Below, one piece after another: positions 1 to 9,547 of a stretch of 37,767 nt of DNA (positions within the stretch are counted from its first letter, which is position 1; each line of letters starts with the position of its first letter). Origin of the DNA: Lactococcus termiticola (GTDB lineage: Bacteria > Bacillota > Bacilli > Lactobacillales > Streptococcaceae); the NCBI RefSeq assembly GCF_003116835.1, contig NZ_BFFO01000012.1, positions 1 to 37,767 of the forward strand. Reading direction: 5' to 3'. The notes under the pieces were generated by a model. The model did not search any database and was not told where the DNA came from. It saw only the letters and a list, made by a program, of their open reading frames with translations. The translations under genes and the position numbers were made by a program.

Positions 1-17
1 GAATCCTACCGCTTGCA
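1..17 (+). tRNA. 3' end of a tRNA cut by the window edge (identity unknown)
   Basis: The first bases fit the second half of a T-loop (GAATC), the 3' T-stem strand and an acceptor strand CGCTTGC followed by discriminator A at 17. No CCA is encoded, as in the other tRNAs here. The matching acceptor 5' strand would read GCAAGCG. The anticodon is outside the window, so the amino acid cannot be named. Confidence 0.55.
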
Positions 18-36
18 TTACACTTCGGTGTATGCA
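14..36 (+). other. UUCG-capped hairpin between tRNAs
   Basis: TGCA, a bulged T, then TACAC pair with GTGTA and TGCA around a TTCG tetraloop. The 5' arm overlaps the 3' acceptor end of the partial tRNA. It could be a processing signal in the precursor. There is no T-tract, so it is not a terminator. Confidence 0.5.
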
Positions 37-52
37 TTACATAAGTATCACC

Positions 53-126
53 CGGGAAGTAGCTCAGCTTGGTAGAGTACTTGGTTTGGGACCAAGGTGT
101 CGCAGGTTCGAATCCTGTCTTCCCGA
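53..126 (+). tRNA. tRNA-Pro (UGG)
   Basis: 74 nt with acceptor CGGGAAG/CTTCCCG, discriminator A, anticodon stem CTTGG/CCAAG around TTTGGGA (anticodon TGG), and a standard TTCGAAT T-loop. CCA is not encoded. Confidence 0.95.
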
Positions 127-156
127 TTACTTGAGCAATCAAGTAAGTAACAATTT

Positions 157-230
157 GGCGGTGTAGCTCAGCTGGCTAGAGCGTTCGGTTCATACCCGAG
201 AGGTCGGGGGTTCGATCCCCTTCGCCGCTA
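157..230 (+). tRNA. tRNA-Met (CAU, elongator)
   Basis: 74 nt. The anticodon loop TTCATAC gives CAT. The sequence closely follows the elongator tRNA-Met of Bacillus (start GGCGGTGTAGCTCAGC, end CGCCGCTA) and lacks initiator features. CCA is not encoded. Confidence 0.9.
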
Positions 231-246
231 TTAAAAATTTGTAGCT

Positions 247-320
247 GGATCTTTAGCTCAACTGGTTAGAGCTCTCGGCTCATAACCGAGCGGTTGCAGG
301 TTCGAGTCCTGCAAGATCCA
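247..320 (+). tRNA. tRNA-Ile2 (CAU, lysidine-modified type)
   Basis: 74 nt with acceptor GGATCTT/AAGATCC and anticodon loop CTCATAA (CAT). The body matches the Gram-positive Ile2 isoacceptor, whose C34 is changed to lysidine by TilS so that it reads AUA. Naive annotation would call it Met; the acceptor and anticodon stems differ from the elongator Met gene just upstream. Confidence 0.85.
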
Positions 321-336
321 TACGTAAGGTTACATT

Positions 337-410
337 GGGAGTTTAGCTCAGTTGGTTAGAGCACTGTGTTGATAACGCAGGGGTCCCAGGTTCGAATCCT
401 GGAATTCCCA
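337..410 (+). tRNA. tRNA-Ile (GAU)
   Basis: 74 nt with acceptor GGGAGTT/AATTCCC, anticodon stem CTGTG/CGCAG around TTGATAA (anticodon GAT), and T-loop TTCGAAT. CCA is not encoded. Confidence 0.93.
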
Positions 411-443
411 TAAATGCATCCCGCATTTACCTAATTATCTTTT

Positions 444-531
444 GGGGAGTTACTCAAGAGGCTTAAGAGGACGGTTTGCTAAATCGTTAGGTCGGGAAAC
501 CGGCGCGAGGGTTCGAATCCCTTACTCCCCT
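444..531 (+). tRNA. tRNA-Ser (GCU)
   Basis: 88-nt class II tRNA with acceptor GGGGAGT/ACTCCCC, a long variable arm (GTCGGGAAACCGGC), and anticodon loop TTGCTAA (GCT). The base at the discriminator position (531) is T, whereas bacterial tRNA-Ser usually has G73. CCA is not encoded. Confidence 0.9.
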
Positions 532-537
532 TTGTTT

Positions 538-566
538 GAGGTCTATTGAAAAATAGGCCTCTTTTA
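538..566 (+). terminator. Rho-independent terminator of the tRNA run
   Basis: A 10-bp stem (GAGGTCTATT paired with AATAGGCCTC, one G-T wobble) caps a GAAA loop and is followed by TTTT. It lies 7 nt after tRNA-Ser and about 40 nt before dnaG. Confidence 0.85.
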
Positions 567-606
567 GGCTTTATAGAGTCCTTCAGTTTGAGAAAGGAGG
601 AATGCC

Positions 607-2466
607 ATGTTAAAGACAGATGAAATTGCTGAACTAAAACGTAAAGTCAACATTGTAGATGTGATTTCACAATATGTTGCCCTAAGTAAAAATGGAAAGT
701 CCTATATTGGACTTTGCCCTTTTCATGGTGAAAAAACTCCTTCCTTTAATGTTAATGCCGAAAAAGGCTTCTACCATTGTTTCGGATGTGGTAAATCTGG
801 TGATCATATTAGCTTTCTTCAGGAACACAAGCAAATTGGCTTCCAAGATGCGGTCAAAGAGCTGGCTGAATTTGCAGGTGTTTCCTTATCATTGGGAGAA
901 AAAGAGCAGAAAGAAAATCCCAACGCCCCCCTCTACAACCTGAATAACCAGGCGGCAAGGCTCTACAACATGCTCCTGACTTCGACAGAGCTGGGACAAA
1001 AGGCCCAGGCCTATCTTGAAAAACGGGGCATCACAGCTGAAATCATCAAGGCCTTTAATCTGGGCCTGGCTCCTGAAGAGCAGGATTTTATTTATCAAAA
1101 TCTTTCATCAAAGTTTGATGAGGCAGTTATGGCCAAGTCCGGGCTCTTCCGCTATTCTAACAATCGCACCTTTGATGCCTTTAGCAACCGGATCATGTTT
1201 CCCGTGACCAATGAATACGGTCACGTAGTCGCCTTCTCAGGCCGAAAGTGGCAGGAGAATGACGAGAGCCGGGGGAAATATATCAACACCCAGGCCACCG
1301 AGATTTATGATAAGTCCTTTGAGCTCTTTCATCTGGACAAGGCAAAGCCTACTATCAGCAAGTCAAAAGAAGTCTATCTGATGGAGGGGCCGATGGATGT
1401 CATCGCTGCCTACAAGGCCGGGATTTTCAATGTCGTGGCCACCATGGGGACGGCCCTGACTGAAAAGCATGTCCGCCGGCTCAAAAAGCTTGCGAAAAAA
1501 TATATTTTGCTTTATGATGGTGACAATGCCGGACAAAATGCGATATATAAGGCACTTGACCTCTTAGGCCAGAAGCAGACTGAGATTGTCCGGATTCCTG
1601 AAGGCATGGACCCTGACGAATACGCTAAGAGCTATTCTTATGAAGCCCTGGCCAAGCTGATGACGGAAGGGCGAATCCAGCCTCTGGAGTTTTTGATGGA
1701 CTATCAAAGGCCGGCCAATCTTAATAACCTGCAGAGCCAGCTGGATTTCTTAGAGGAGATGACGGCTGAAATTGTCAAGCTTCCCTCAATTACCTCGCAG
1801 GACCTCTATATCCGCAAGCTCGTCGAGCTGTTGCCTGACTTTGATTATCAGCAGGTCGAGCAGGCGGTTAATCTGAGGCGGGAAAACAATCAGTCGGCCA
1901 GCTTTGAGCAAGCGGCGGAGTTTATAGCAGAGGATACTGGCTATCCGATACCAGAGCCACCAATCCCTGACTTTGATCCAGGAGAGCCCTATGCCCCTCG
2001 GCCTCAACAACAGCAGGTCCAGGCGAGTCCTCAGATCCCCAGGCGGTCTAGGACTGAGCGGGCTGAAGAGCAACTTCTCAACCGGATGATTTATCAGTCT
2101 AAGTTGCTTAAAGATTTTGAAAATGATGAAGACTTCCGTTTTGTCCATAAGCATTATCAAAATTTGTTTGAAAAATTAATCTTAGAGCGGATGACCTTTG
2201 AAGATATTGAGCCGAGTCGTTTTGCAGACCAGCTCAAGAACGATGAAGAGCGGAGCCTCTTTTATCAAATCATCAGCTGGGATCTGCCTGAAGAGGCCAG
2301 CGACGAAGAAATCCAAGACCTCCTTGCTAGCTTTGCCAAGGAGATGGAGATGGCCAAGTATGAGGCCTTAGAAAACCAGCTGGAAACCGCCAAGAAGGCC
2401 GGGAATGCTGAACGTGAGTTTGAATTAACACTTGCATTGATTAATCAGAAGAAAAAACTGTTATAA
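607..2466 (+). CDS. dnaG: DNA primase DnaG
   Basis: Synthesises RNA primers for lagging-strand replication and interacts with the replicative helicase. The 619-aa length is normal for Firmicutes. The N-terminal CHC2 zinc finger uses C37, H40, C58 and C61. The TOPRIM core contains an EGPMD motif beginning at E260 and the DGD metal-binding triad D304/D306. The C-terminal ~150 residues form the helicase-interaction region. The ATG is preceded by AAAGGAGG at a good distance. rpoD follows after 35 nt, the classic macromolecular-synthesis operon order without rpsU. The first ~300 bp are clearly AT-richer than the rest; see findings. Confidence 0.97.
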   Translation: MLKTDEIAELKRKVNIVDVISQYVALSKNGKSYIGLCPFHGEKTPSFNVNAEKGFYHCFGCGKSGDHISFLQEHKQIGFQDAVKELAEFAGVSLSLGEKEQKENPNAPLYNLNNQAARLYNMLLTSTELGQKAQAYLEKRGITAEIIKAFNLGLAPEEQDFIYQNLSSKFDEAVMAKSGLFRYSNNRTFDAFSNRIMFPVTNEYGHVVAFSGRKWQENDESRGKYINTQATEIYDKSFELFHLDKAKPTISKSKEVYLMEGPMDVIAAYKAGIFNVVATMGTALTEKHVRRLKKLAKKYILLYDGDNAGQNAIYKALDLLGQKQTEIVRIPEGMDPDEYAKSYSYEALAKLMTEGRIQPLEFLMDYQRPANLNNLQSQLDFLEEMTAEIVKLPSITSQDLYIRKLVELLPDFDYQQVEQAVNLRRENNQSASFEQAAEFIAEDTGYPIPEPPIPDFDPGEPYAPRPQQQQVQASPQIPRRSRTERAEEQLLNRMIYQSKLLKDFENDEDFRFVHKHYQNLFEKLILERMTFEDIEPSRFADQLKNDEERSLFYQIISWDLPEEASDEEIQDLLASFAKEMEMAKYEALENQLETAKKAGNAEREFELTLALINQKKKLL

Positions 2467-2489
2467 TTTGTATGATGCACCAATCGCCC

Positions 2490-2501
2490 AGGAGGTAAAC
2501 A

Positions 2502-2504
<3 letters not shown>
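2490..2504 (+). promoter_or_regulatory. Shine-Dalgarno fixing a TTG start for rpoD
   Basis: AGGAGGT at 2490-2496 is a near-perfect anti-16S match and sits 5 nt before TTG at 2502. No in-frame ATG occurs before about codon 174, so this is the only credible start and it includes the unusual N-terminal extension. Confidence 0.85.
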
Positions 2505-3935
<1,431 letters not shown>

Positions 3936-3967
3936 ACAGCTTAGTTCATTTGATCATGTGATTATTG

Positions 3968-3994
3968 AAATCTCCAGTTTTTGGAGGTTTTTTT
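3968..3994 (+). terminator. Terminator after rpoD
   Basis: AAATCTCCA pairs with TGGAGGTTT around GTTTT, followed by further T residues. It lies 33 nt after the rpoD stop. Confidence 0.85.
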
Positions 3995-4144
3995 GCTGGG
4001 GAACTTTAGGGAGAATCGCTGATATACAATAATGCCTTCAATGCTCCCTTCTGTCGCATTACCAGCTCAGAGCATCAGCAATCGGAGCCACTGCTATCTA
4101 CGGGAGGTTCTTATGCTCATAAAACCCAAATGAAAAGCAAATTA
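3995..4144. other. Intergenic DNA between rpoD and the clpE promoter
   Basis: About 150 bp before the clpE promoter. I see no credible ORF, no RNA gene and no strong hairpin here. Confidence 0.5.
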
Positions 4145-4145
4145 T

Positions 4146-4174
4146 TTGCTAAAATCTTAGAAAATGATTATAAT
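4146..4174 (+). promoter_or_regulatory. clpE promoter
   Basis: -35 TTGCTA at 4146-4151, a 17-nt spacer, and consensus -10 TATAAT at 4169-4174. The start point would fall near 4181, just before the CtsR box. Confidence 0.85.
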
Positions 4175-4186
4175 AAATCTTATAAA

Positions 4187-4203
4187 GGTCAAAATTGGTC
4201 AAA
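4187..4203 (+). promoter_or_regulatory. CtsR operator
   Basis: A direct heptad repeat GGTCAAA-ATT-GGTCAAA, an exact match to the known CtsR consensus. It lies immediately downstream of the -10, so bound CtsR would block initiation. It predicts heat and protein-stress induction of clpE. Confidence 0.95.
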
Positions 4204-4244
4204 GTGCCATCTGGCCATTTTAGATGCTTAAAAGGAGGACAGCT

Positions 4245-6485
4245 ATGCTTTGCCAAAACTGTAATATTAATGAAGCGACCATCCATCTCTATACCAGTGT
4301 GAATGGTCAAAAGAAACAAACCGACCTCTGTCAAAATTGCTACCAAATCATGAAGTCTGGCGGGGAAGAAGGCCTCTTTAACGGCTCCAACCAGTCTGAA
4401 GACCCATACAACCCATTCCCAGACATCTTTAATGCCCTGCATGGCAACGACAGGGCCCAAGGCCAGACCCCGCCAACACAGGCTGGCGGTCGTGGCCCTG
4501 CTGGACCTCGCAATCCAAGGGCTAAGAAGAACCAAGGCCTCCTCGAAGAATTTGGCATCAATATCACTGATGCTGCCCGTCGTGGCGAGATTGACCCCGT
4601 CATTGGGCGTGATGAAGAAATCAAGCGGGTCATCGAAATCCTCAACCGCCGGACCAAGAACAATCCTGTCCTCATCGGCGAGCCAGGTGTAGGGAAGACC
4701 GCTGTCGTCGAAGGCCTCGCCCAAAAAATCGTCGATGGCGATGTCCCTCAAAAGCTTGCCAGCAAGCAGGTCATCCGCCTTGATGTGGTCTCACTGGTCC
4801 AAGGGACAGGTATCCGTGGCCAGTTTGAAGAGCGGATGAAGAAGCTCATGGATGAAATCAAGAGCCGTAATGACGTAATTCTCTTCATTGACGAAATCCA
4901 TGAAATCGTCGGAGCCGGCTCTGCAGGCGATGGCAATATGGATGCCGGCAATATCCTCAAGCCAGCCCTGGCTCGTGGTGAGCTCCAGCTAGTCGGTGCG
5001 ACCACCCTCAACGAATACCGCATCATCGAAAAAGACGCCGCCTTAGAGCGCCGGATGCAACCTGTTACCGTCGCTGAGCCTTCTATCGAAGAGACGCTGA
5101 CGATCCTCAAGGGCATCCAAAAACGCTACGAGGACTACCACCATGTCCACTATAGCGATGCGGCGATTGAAGCGGCCGTCTACCTCTCAAACCGCTATAT
5201 CCAGGACCGCTTCCTACCAGACAAGGCAATTGACCTGCTCGATGAATCCGGCTCTAAGAAGAACCTGACATTGAAATTTGTCGACCCAGAAGACCTCAAA
5301 AACCGCATTGCTGATGCCGAAGAGCAAAAGAATGAAGCCATGCGGACTGAGGATTTTGAAAAGGCGGCTCATTTCCGTGACCAGATTTCTAAGCTCAAGG
5401 AACTGGCGACACATGAGGTCTCTGACGACGATGTACCGATTATCATGGAAGAAGATATTGAGCAGATTGTCGAGCAGAAGACTCATATCCCTGTCGGCGA
5501 CCTCAAGGAAAAAGAGCAGGCTCAGCTGATTAACCTGGAGTCTGACCTTAAGTCCCATGTCATCGGCCAAGATGAAGCCATTGAGAAGATCTCTAAGGCT
5601 GTTCGTCGTAGTCGTGTCGGCCTTGGCAAGCCCAACCGGCCGATTGGTAGCTTCCTCTTTGTCGGCCCGACCGGTGTCGGCAAGACCGAGCTGGCTAAGC
5701 AGTTGGCCATCGAGCTCTTCGGTTCGCAGGATTCGATGATTCGCTTTGACATGAGTGAATACATGGAAAAACACAGTGTGGCCAAGCTCATTGGTGCCCC
5801 TCCAGGATATGTCGGCTATGAAGAAGCTGGCCAGCTGACCGAACGGGTCCGCCGGAATCCTTATAGTCTGATTCTTTTAGATGAGGTCGAAAAGGCCCAC
5901 CCAGACGTCATGCACATGTTCCTGCAAATCCTGGACGACGGCCGTCTGACCGATGCCCAGGGCCGGACTGTCAGCTTCAAGGACACCATCATTATCATGA
6001 CTTCTAATGCTGGTACCGGCAAAGTCGAGGCCAATGTTGGCTTTGGTGCCGCCCGTGAAGGCCGGACCAACTCAGTCCTTGGCGAGTTGGACAACTTCTT
6101 TAGCCCTGAGTTCATGAACCGCTTTGACGGGATCATTGAGTTCAAGGCCCTGAGCAAGGAAAACCTCCTCCAGATTGTCGATCTGATGATTGATGAGGTC
6201 AACCAACAAATTGCCCGCAATGACATCCATCTGGAAGTGACCCCAGAGGTCAAAGAAGAACTCGTCGAGCTCGGCTATGACCCTAAGATGGGGGCTCGAC
6301 CTCTACGTCGGACCATCCAGGACCATATTGAAGATGCCATCGCAGACTTCTATATCGAGCATCCTGAGTACAAGGACCTGACGGCTGACCTGATTGACGG
6401 CAAGATTGTGATTTCAAACCATAAAGAAGTCAATGAAAACAAGCAGTCTGAAGCTGTTTCCGCAGATGGAGATACTGCTAAATAA
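4245..6485 (+). CDS. clpE: ATP-dependent Clp protease ATP-binding subunit ClpE
   Basis: Hsp100 unfoldase that feeds damaged proteins to ClpP and helps turn over the CtsR repressor. The 746-aa product begins with the ClpE-specific zinc-binding domain (C3, C6, C29, C32). Two AAA+ modules follow: Walker A GEPGVGKT at 145-152 and GPTGVGKT at 474-481. A UVR-like coiled segment ([17 protein letters not shown]) lies between them. ATG at 4245 is chosen because AAAGGAGG precedes it by 6 nt; an in-frame ATG 21 bp upstream has no Shine-Dalgarno. It is monocistronic, with a CtsR box in front and a terminator 5 nt behind. Confidence 0.97.
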   Translation: MLCQNCNINEATIHLYTSVNGQKKQTDLCQNCYQIMKSGGEEGLFNGSNQSEDPYNPFPDIFNALHGNDRAQGQTPPTQAGGRGPAGPRNPRAKKNQGLLEEFGINITDAARRGEIDPVIGRDEEIKRVIEILNRRTKNNPVLIGEPGVGKTAVVEGLAQKIVDGDVPQKLASKQVIRLDVVSLVQGTGIRGQFEERMKKLMDEIKSRNDVILFIDEIHEIVGAGSAGDGNMDAGNILKPALARGELQLVGATTLNEYRIIEKDAALERRMQPVTVAEPSIEETLTILKGIQKRYEDYHHVHYSDAAIEAAVYLSNRYIQDRFLPDKAIDLLDESGSKKNLTLKFVDPEDLKNRIADAEEQKNEAMRTEDFEKAAHFRDQISKLKELATHEVSDDDVPIIMEEDIEQIVEQKTHIPVGDLKEKEQAQLINLESDLKSHVIGQDEAIEKISKAVRRSRVGLGKPNRPIGSFLFVGPTGVGKTELAKQLAIELFGSQDSMIRFDMSEYMEKHSVAKLIGAPPGYVGYEEAGQLTERVRRNPYSLILLDEVEKAHPDVMHMFLQILDDGRLTDAQGRTVSFKDTIIIMTSNAGTGKVEANVGFGAAREGRTNSVLGELDNFFSPEFMNRFDGIIEFKALSKENLLQIVDLMIDEVNQQIARNDIHLEVTPEVKEELVELGYDPKMGARPLRRTIQDHIEDAIADFYIEHPEYKDLTADLIDGKIVISNHKEVNENKQSEAVSADGDTAK

Positions 6486-6490
6486 GAATA

Positions 6491-6517
6491 AAAAGGCCTG
6501 AATGACAGGCCTTTTTT
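6491..6517 (+). terminator. Terminator after clpE
   Basis: AAAAGGCCTG and CAGGCCTTTT form a stem around AATGA, followed by a T run. Confidence 0.9.
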
Positions 6518-6532
6518 ATAAAGCCAGATTCT

Positions 6533-6561
6533 TTGTGAAGACTGGCTCTTTAAGGTAAAAT
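6533..6561 (+). promoter_or_regulatory. Promoter of the FMN reductase-apbE pair
   Basis: -35 TTGTGA at 6533-6538, a 17-nt spacer, and -10 TAAAAT at 6556-6561. The ATG is exactly 7 nt after the -10, so transcription would start at or next to the start codon (leaderless mRNA). Confidence 0.7.
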
Positions 6562-6568
6562 AGAAGCT

Positions 6569-7177
6569 ATGGAAAATAAGAAGATGAAGCTCCTTGGCCT
6601 GGTCGGGACCAATGCCAATTTTAGTTATAACCGCAAGCTCCTCTGGTTTATGAAGGACCTGTTTCCATTTGTGGAAATTGAGATTTTAGAGATTGCAGGC
6701 CTCCCTCTCTTTTCAGAAGACGAGCCAGAGCTTCCAGCCGGGATTTCAGCCATGACAGAGCAACTGATGGGGGCTGACGGCCTCATCATTGCCACACCAG
6801 AATATGACCACGCTGTTCCTGCAGCCCTCAAGAGTGTCCTCGAGTGGCTCTCCTGGGAGTCAAGTCATCCGCTGAAAGAACTGCCCATCATGATTGTAGG
6901 GGCTTCTCTTGGAAAGCTCGGCACAGTCTACGCCCAGGAAAATCTCCGGACGATTTTGCAGTCACCAGGCCTTGAGGCCATGGTCATGCCGGGCCACCAG
7001 TTCATGTTATCTGAGGCCAAGACAGCCTTTGATGCCAATGGTAATCTTGTTGATGCCAAGACCATTAAATTTTTAGAAAGCTCTTTTGGAGCCTTTGTTG
7101 ACTTTGTCAGTGTCATGGGTCCAGTCCGCCAAGAACTACTCAGCCTGGATGCCCTGGCTGGAGCTTCTGAGGAATAG
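6569..7177 (+). CDS. NAD(P)H-dependent FMN reductase family flavoprotein
   Basis: Predicted soluble flavodoxin-like oxidoreductase that transfers electrons from NAD(P)H to FMN, quinones or similar acceptors. The 202-aa product has the family pattern: an N-terminal beta strand leading to GTNANFSYNRKL (phosphate loop), the central ATPEYDHAVPAALKSVLEWLS motif (FMN and dimer contact), and GASLGKLGT. ApbE follows after only 14 nt, so the two are probably co-transcribed and form a flavin-linked electron-transfer unit. No Shine-Dalgarno precedes the ATG, and the promoter spacing suggests leaderless translation. A second in-frame ATG lies 15 nt downstream. Physiological substrate unknown. Confidence 0.85.
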   Translation: MENKKMKLLGLVGTNANFSYNRKLLWFMKDLFPFVEIEILEIAGLPLFSEDEPELPAGISAMTEQLMGADGLIIATPEYDHAVPAALKSVLEWLSWESSHPLKELPIMIVGASLGKLGTVYAQENLRTILQSPGLEAMVMPGHQFMLSEAKTAFDANGNLVDAKTIKFLESSFGAFVDFVSVMGPVRQELLSLDALAGASEE

Positions 7178-7191
7178 GAACAGGAATAGGA

Positions 7192-8088
7192 ATGAAGAAG
7201 CTTACGAGAGCTTTTCGGGCTTTGGGGACCAATGTCCGCCTGACGATATATAAGGAGAGGCCTGAGCTCTTGCTGGAAGCTGAGCAGTTGATTGAGCATT
7301 ATGAGGGCCTATTTAGTCTGCATCGGGAGGATTCTGAAGTCTGTAAAATCAATCGGGAGGCTGGAGTTCAGCCTGTCAAGGTCAGTACAGCAACCTTTGA
7401 GCTTATAGAATATGGCCTTGTAGCAACGAAGAGAGAGCTTGGCTTCAGCATCTTAATTGGCCCGCTGAGTCAGCTCTGGCGGATAGGCTTTGAGGATGCT
7501 CGACGGCCGAGTGATGAGGAAATCCGAGCGCTTCTTCCTTTGATGAATCCGGATGAAGTCGAGCTTGATTCGGCTGAGCAGACCGTTTTCCTCAAGCAGA
7601 AGGGCATGCAGGTGGACTTGGGCGGGATTGCCAAGGGCTATATTGCTGACCGGGTCGCTGACTTTTTTCAGGCTGAGGGCTTGGAGCAGGCTGTGGTCAA
7701 TCTTGGGGCAAGTAGTATTCGCTTTATTGGCGAGAGTCCGGAGCATGGTGATGGCCTTTGGAGAGTTGGGATTAAGCATCCGCTTTTGGGGGCTGGTCGG
7801 CCTGTCAAGATTGTGAAGACTGGGGCGGGGGCTGTGACGACGACTGGCGTTACCAATCGGAAGTTATTAACAGATGGTGCAGTTTACCATCATCTCTTGG
7901 ATCCAAAAACTGGATTTCCGATGAGAACAAATGTATTGACTGCTACAGTGTTAACCTCCTGTGCTTTAGACGGAGAAGTAAGAGCCAAACAACCATTAAT
8001 AAACAAAGATTTTCTTGATTGTAAAAAGCTAATTATAAAGTCTGAAAATGGTAGCTTAATAATTAATAATACAAGAAACTTTAATTAG
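7192..8088 (+). CDS. apbE: FAD:protein FMN transferase (ApbE family)
   Basis: Transfers FMN from FAD to a Thr/Ser of a target flavoprotein, usually at or outside the membrane. The 298-aa product shows family signatures DLGGIAKGYIAD, VVNLGASS, TGAGAVTTTGV and HHLLDPKTG, and a C-terminal SCALDGEV that corresponds to the metal-binding Asp region. There is no obvious lipobox, as in several streptococcal homologues. The last ~45 residues diverge from what I expect and are encoded in AT-rich DNA (from about 7860), unlike the GC-richer body. A recombined or decayed 3' end is possible. It probably serves the upstream flavoprotein or a fumarate-reductase-like protein elsewhere. Confidence 0.85.
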   Translation: MKKLTRAFRALGTNVRLTIYKERPELLLEAEQLIEHYEGLFSLHREDSEVCKINREAGVQPVKVSTATFELIEYGLVATKRELGFSILIGPLSQLWRIGFEDARRPSDEEIRALLPLMNPDEVELDSAEQTVFLKQKGMQVDLGGIAKGYIADRVADFFQAEGLEQAVVNLGASSIRFIGESPEHGDGLWRVGIKHPLLGAGRPVKIVKTGAGAVTTTGVTNRKLLTDGAVYHHLLDPKTGFPMRTNVLTATVLTSCALDGEVRAKQPLINKDFLDCKKLIIKSENGSLIINNTRNFN

Positions 8089-8236
8089 GCCCAGCATAAG
8101 CCCCCCTATAATCAAGCTAAGGCAGAAGAAGCCAGCTACGCCATCCAGCTTTGAGCCTTGGAATAGCATTTACGATTTTCCTTGTTCTTGATGCTTTGGG
8201 TAGGCTAGCAATTCGCTTAGCCATCGCCTACAGCAT
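8089..8236. other. Intergenic DNA after apbE with a fold-back
   Basis: No gene seen. A nested fold-back at about 8191-8237 pairs ATGCT with AGCAT and GTAGGC with GCCTAC, enclosing GGCTA/TAGCC. It resembles, in simpler form, the palindromic elements at 19.0-19.6 and 24.5-25.0 kb. Confidence 0.4.
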
Positions 8237-8265
8237 AAAGAAAAGCGTTGACTCCCGTCAACGCT
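8237..8265 (-). terminator. Reverse-strand terminator for def
   Basis: AGCGTTGAC and GTCAACGCT form a 9-bp stem with a 4-nt loop. Read on the reverse strand it is followed by TTTCTTTAT. Confidence 0.75.
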
Positions 8266-8290
8266 AACCAAAGTTAGTACTCGACCTAGG

Positions 8291-8316
8291 GCGACCTGTA
8301 GCAGCAGGTCGCTTTT
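8291..8316 (+). terminator. Forward-strand terminator for apbE
   Basis: GCGACCTG and CAGGTCGC form an 8-bp stem with a 6-nt loop, followed by TTTT on the forward strand. It faces the def terminator, which separates the convergent genes. Confidence 0.75.
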
Positions 8317-8364
8317 ATGCTTTCATTATACCAAATCAATCCCTCTTGTCAAGTGTCTTTTCTC

Positions 8365-9006
8365 CTATTTGATAACGAGCATACCATCCTGGATGGCCCA
8401 AGGATTTTCAGCATTGATATGGTCATAGAACATCACACCATTGGTATGGTCAATCTCGTGTTGGACACACATTGACTCGAAGCCCTTGAGGCGGATTTTT
8501 TTCTTTTCGCCGTTCTTGTCTTGGTATTCGACGGTCACACGGGCATGGCGGACGACAAAGCCAGGGATTTCACGGTCGACGGAGAGACAGCCTTCGCCGA
8601 CTTCGAGGGCGGCATCTTGGACAGAGTGGCTGACTACCTTAGCATTATACATGATTTCCTGCATCTTGTAGGCTTCGGCAGGGGCGACTTCATTGCCTTC
8701 TTCGTCAACTTCTGGGTCATTTGGGACCAGGACGGCGATGACCCGCTTGGTCAGGCCCAGCTGGTTGGCGGCGAGGCCGACACCACCACGGAGGCCGAGT
8801 TTTTCAGCCATGACAGGGTCTTGTGAGTTTCTCAGAAACTCCATCATCTTTTCACCCAGGATAATGTCCTCTTGGCTGAGCGGAAAGTCGACTTCAGTCG
8901 CGACCTCACGCAGGGTCGGGTAGCCTTCACGGACGATGTCATTCATGTCGATCAAATGGGCAGCGGCGGTCAATTTCGCCTGGATTTCTTGTTCTGTTGC
9001 GGTCAT
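8365..9006 (-). CDS. def: Peptide deformylase
   Basis: Removes the N-formyl group from nascent proteins; cytosolic metalloenzyme. The 213-aa product has all three hallmark motifs: GVGLAANQ at 75-82, EGCLS at 138-142 with metal ligand C140, and HEIDH at 183-187 with its two His ligands and catalytic Glu. Length and insertions fit the Gram-positive type II enzyme. GAGGGAG precedes the ATG. It is transcribed alone from an extended -10 promoter in the def-nudix divergent gap. Confidence 0.96.
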   Translation of the reverse strand: MTATEQEIQAKLTAAAHLIDMNDIVREGYPTLREVATEVDFPLSQEDIILGEKMMEFLRNSQDPVMAEKLGLRGGVGLAANQLGLTKRVIAVLVPNDPEVDEEGNEVAPAEAYKMQEIMYNAKVVSHSVQDAALEVGEGCLSVDREIPGFVVRHARVTVEYQDKNGEKKKIRLKGFESMCVQHEIDHTNGVMFYDHINAENPWAIQDGMLVIK

Positions 9007-9041
9007 GATTTCTCCCTCTAAAAACTGGTCAATATAAGTTA

Positions 9042-9052
9042 ATTATAGCATA
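9042..9052 (-). promoter_or_regulatory. def promoter, extended -10
   Basis: Reverse strand reads TATGCTATAAT, a TGN-extended consensus -10 with no good -35. It gives a leader of about 30 nt before the def ATG. Confidence 0.65.
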
Positions 9053-9103
9053 CTTTAGGCCTTAAAAATGGTAAAATTGAACTATAACTTTTAAGGAGCA
9101 GGC

Positions 9104-9547
9104 ATGTCGGACTATAGGCAAAATGTGGCGGCTATCGTCATCAATCAAGAAGGTAAAATCTGGGTCGGCGAGCGGATTGACCGGATGGCCTGGGGCTTTC
9201 CTCAGGGTGGCATTGATGAGGGCGAAAGCTCCGAAGCAGCCTTGAAGCGGGAGCTCATGGAGGAGCTTTCGACCAGCGACTTTGACTTCATCGCCCGTTA
9301 TCCAGAAAAGCTCCGCTATGATTTTCCTCCAGATTTGGAATTTTCGACATGGACCTTCAAGGGCCAAGAGCAGGACTGGTATCTGGTCAAACTCAGGCCT
9401 GGCGCCAAGCTCGACATATCCAAGCATGATGAGGAGTTTGCCCAGTATCTCTGGTGCGACCTGGCAGAGCTGGATTACAGCCAGTTTGGCTTCAAGGCAG
9501 GATTATACAGAACAGTGCTCGATTACTTTAAGGATAAGATAAAATGA
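9104..9547 (+). CDS. rppH: Nudix hydrolase, probable RNA pyrophosphohydrolase (RppH-like)
   Basis: Predicted to remove pyrophosphate from 5'-triphosphate RNA and so start 5'-dependent decay. The 147-aa product has a nudix box at 35-56 (G-x5-E-x7-RE-x2-EE; the usual final Gly is Ser). It also shows RppH-specific surroundings: an N-terminal [18 protein letters not shown] just before the box, and LRYDFP plus GQEQDWYL after it. This resembles proteobacterial RppH more than the Bacillus enzyme. An alternative is a dinucleoside polyphosphate hydrolase of the same subfamily. AAGGAG precedes the ATG. Its stop overlaps the uvrB start by 4 nt (ATGA), implying translational coupling. Confidence 0.8.
   Translation: MSDYRQNVAAIVINQEGKIWVGERIDRMAWGFPQGGIDEGESSEAALKRELMEELSTSDFDFIARYPEKLRYDFPPDLEFSTWTFKGQEQDWYLVKLRPGAKLDISKHDEEFAQYLWCDLAELDYSQFGFKAGLYRTVLDYFKDKIK

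Noticed and set aside
247-320. Second tRNA-Met
   Set aside because: The CAU anticodon sits in the Ile2 body (GGATCTT acceptor, GCTCATAACC arm), so it is the lysidine-modified Ile tRNA.
4224-4244. Upstream ATG for clpE adding seven residues
   Set aside because: No Shine-Dalgarno before it. The ATG at 4245 follows AAAGGAGG and puts the zinc-finger cysteines at the normal place.
4149-4751. 200-codon open frame on the reverse strand over the start of clpE
   Set aside because: It runs antisense through the zinc-finger and AAA+ coding region of an unmistakable gene, crosses the promoter and CtsR box, and its protein shows no recognisable features.
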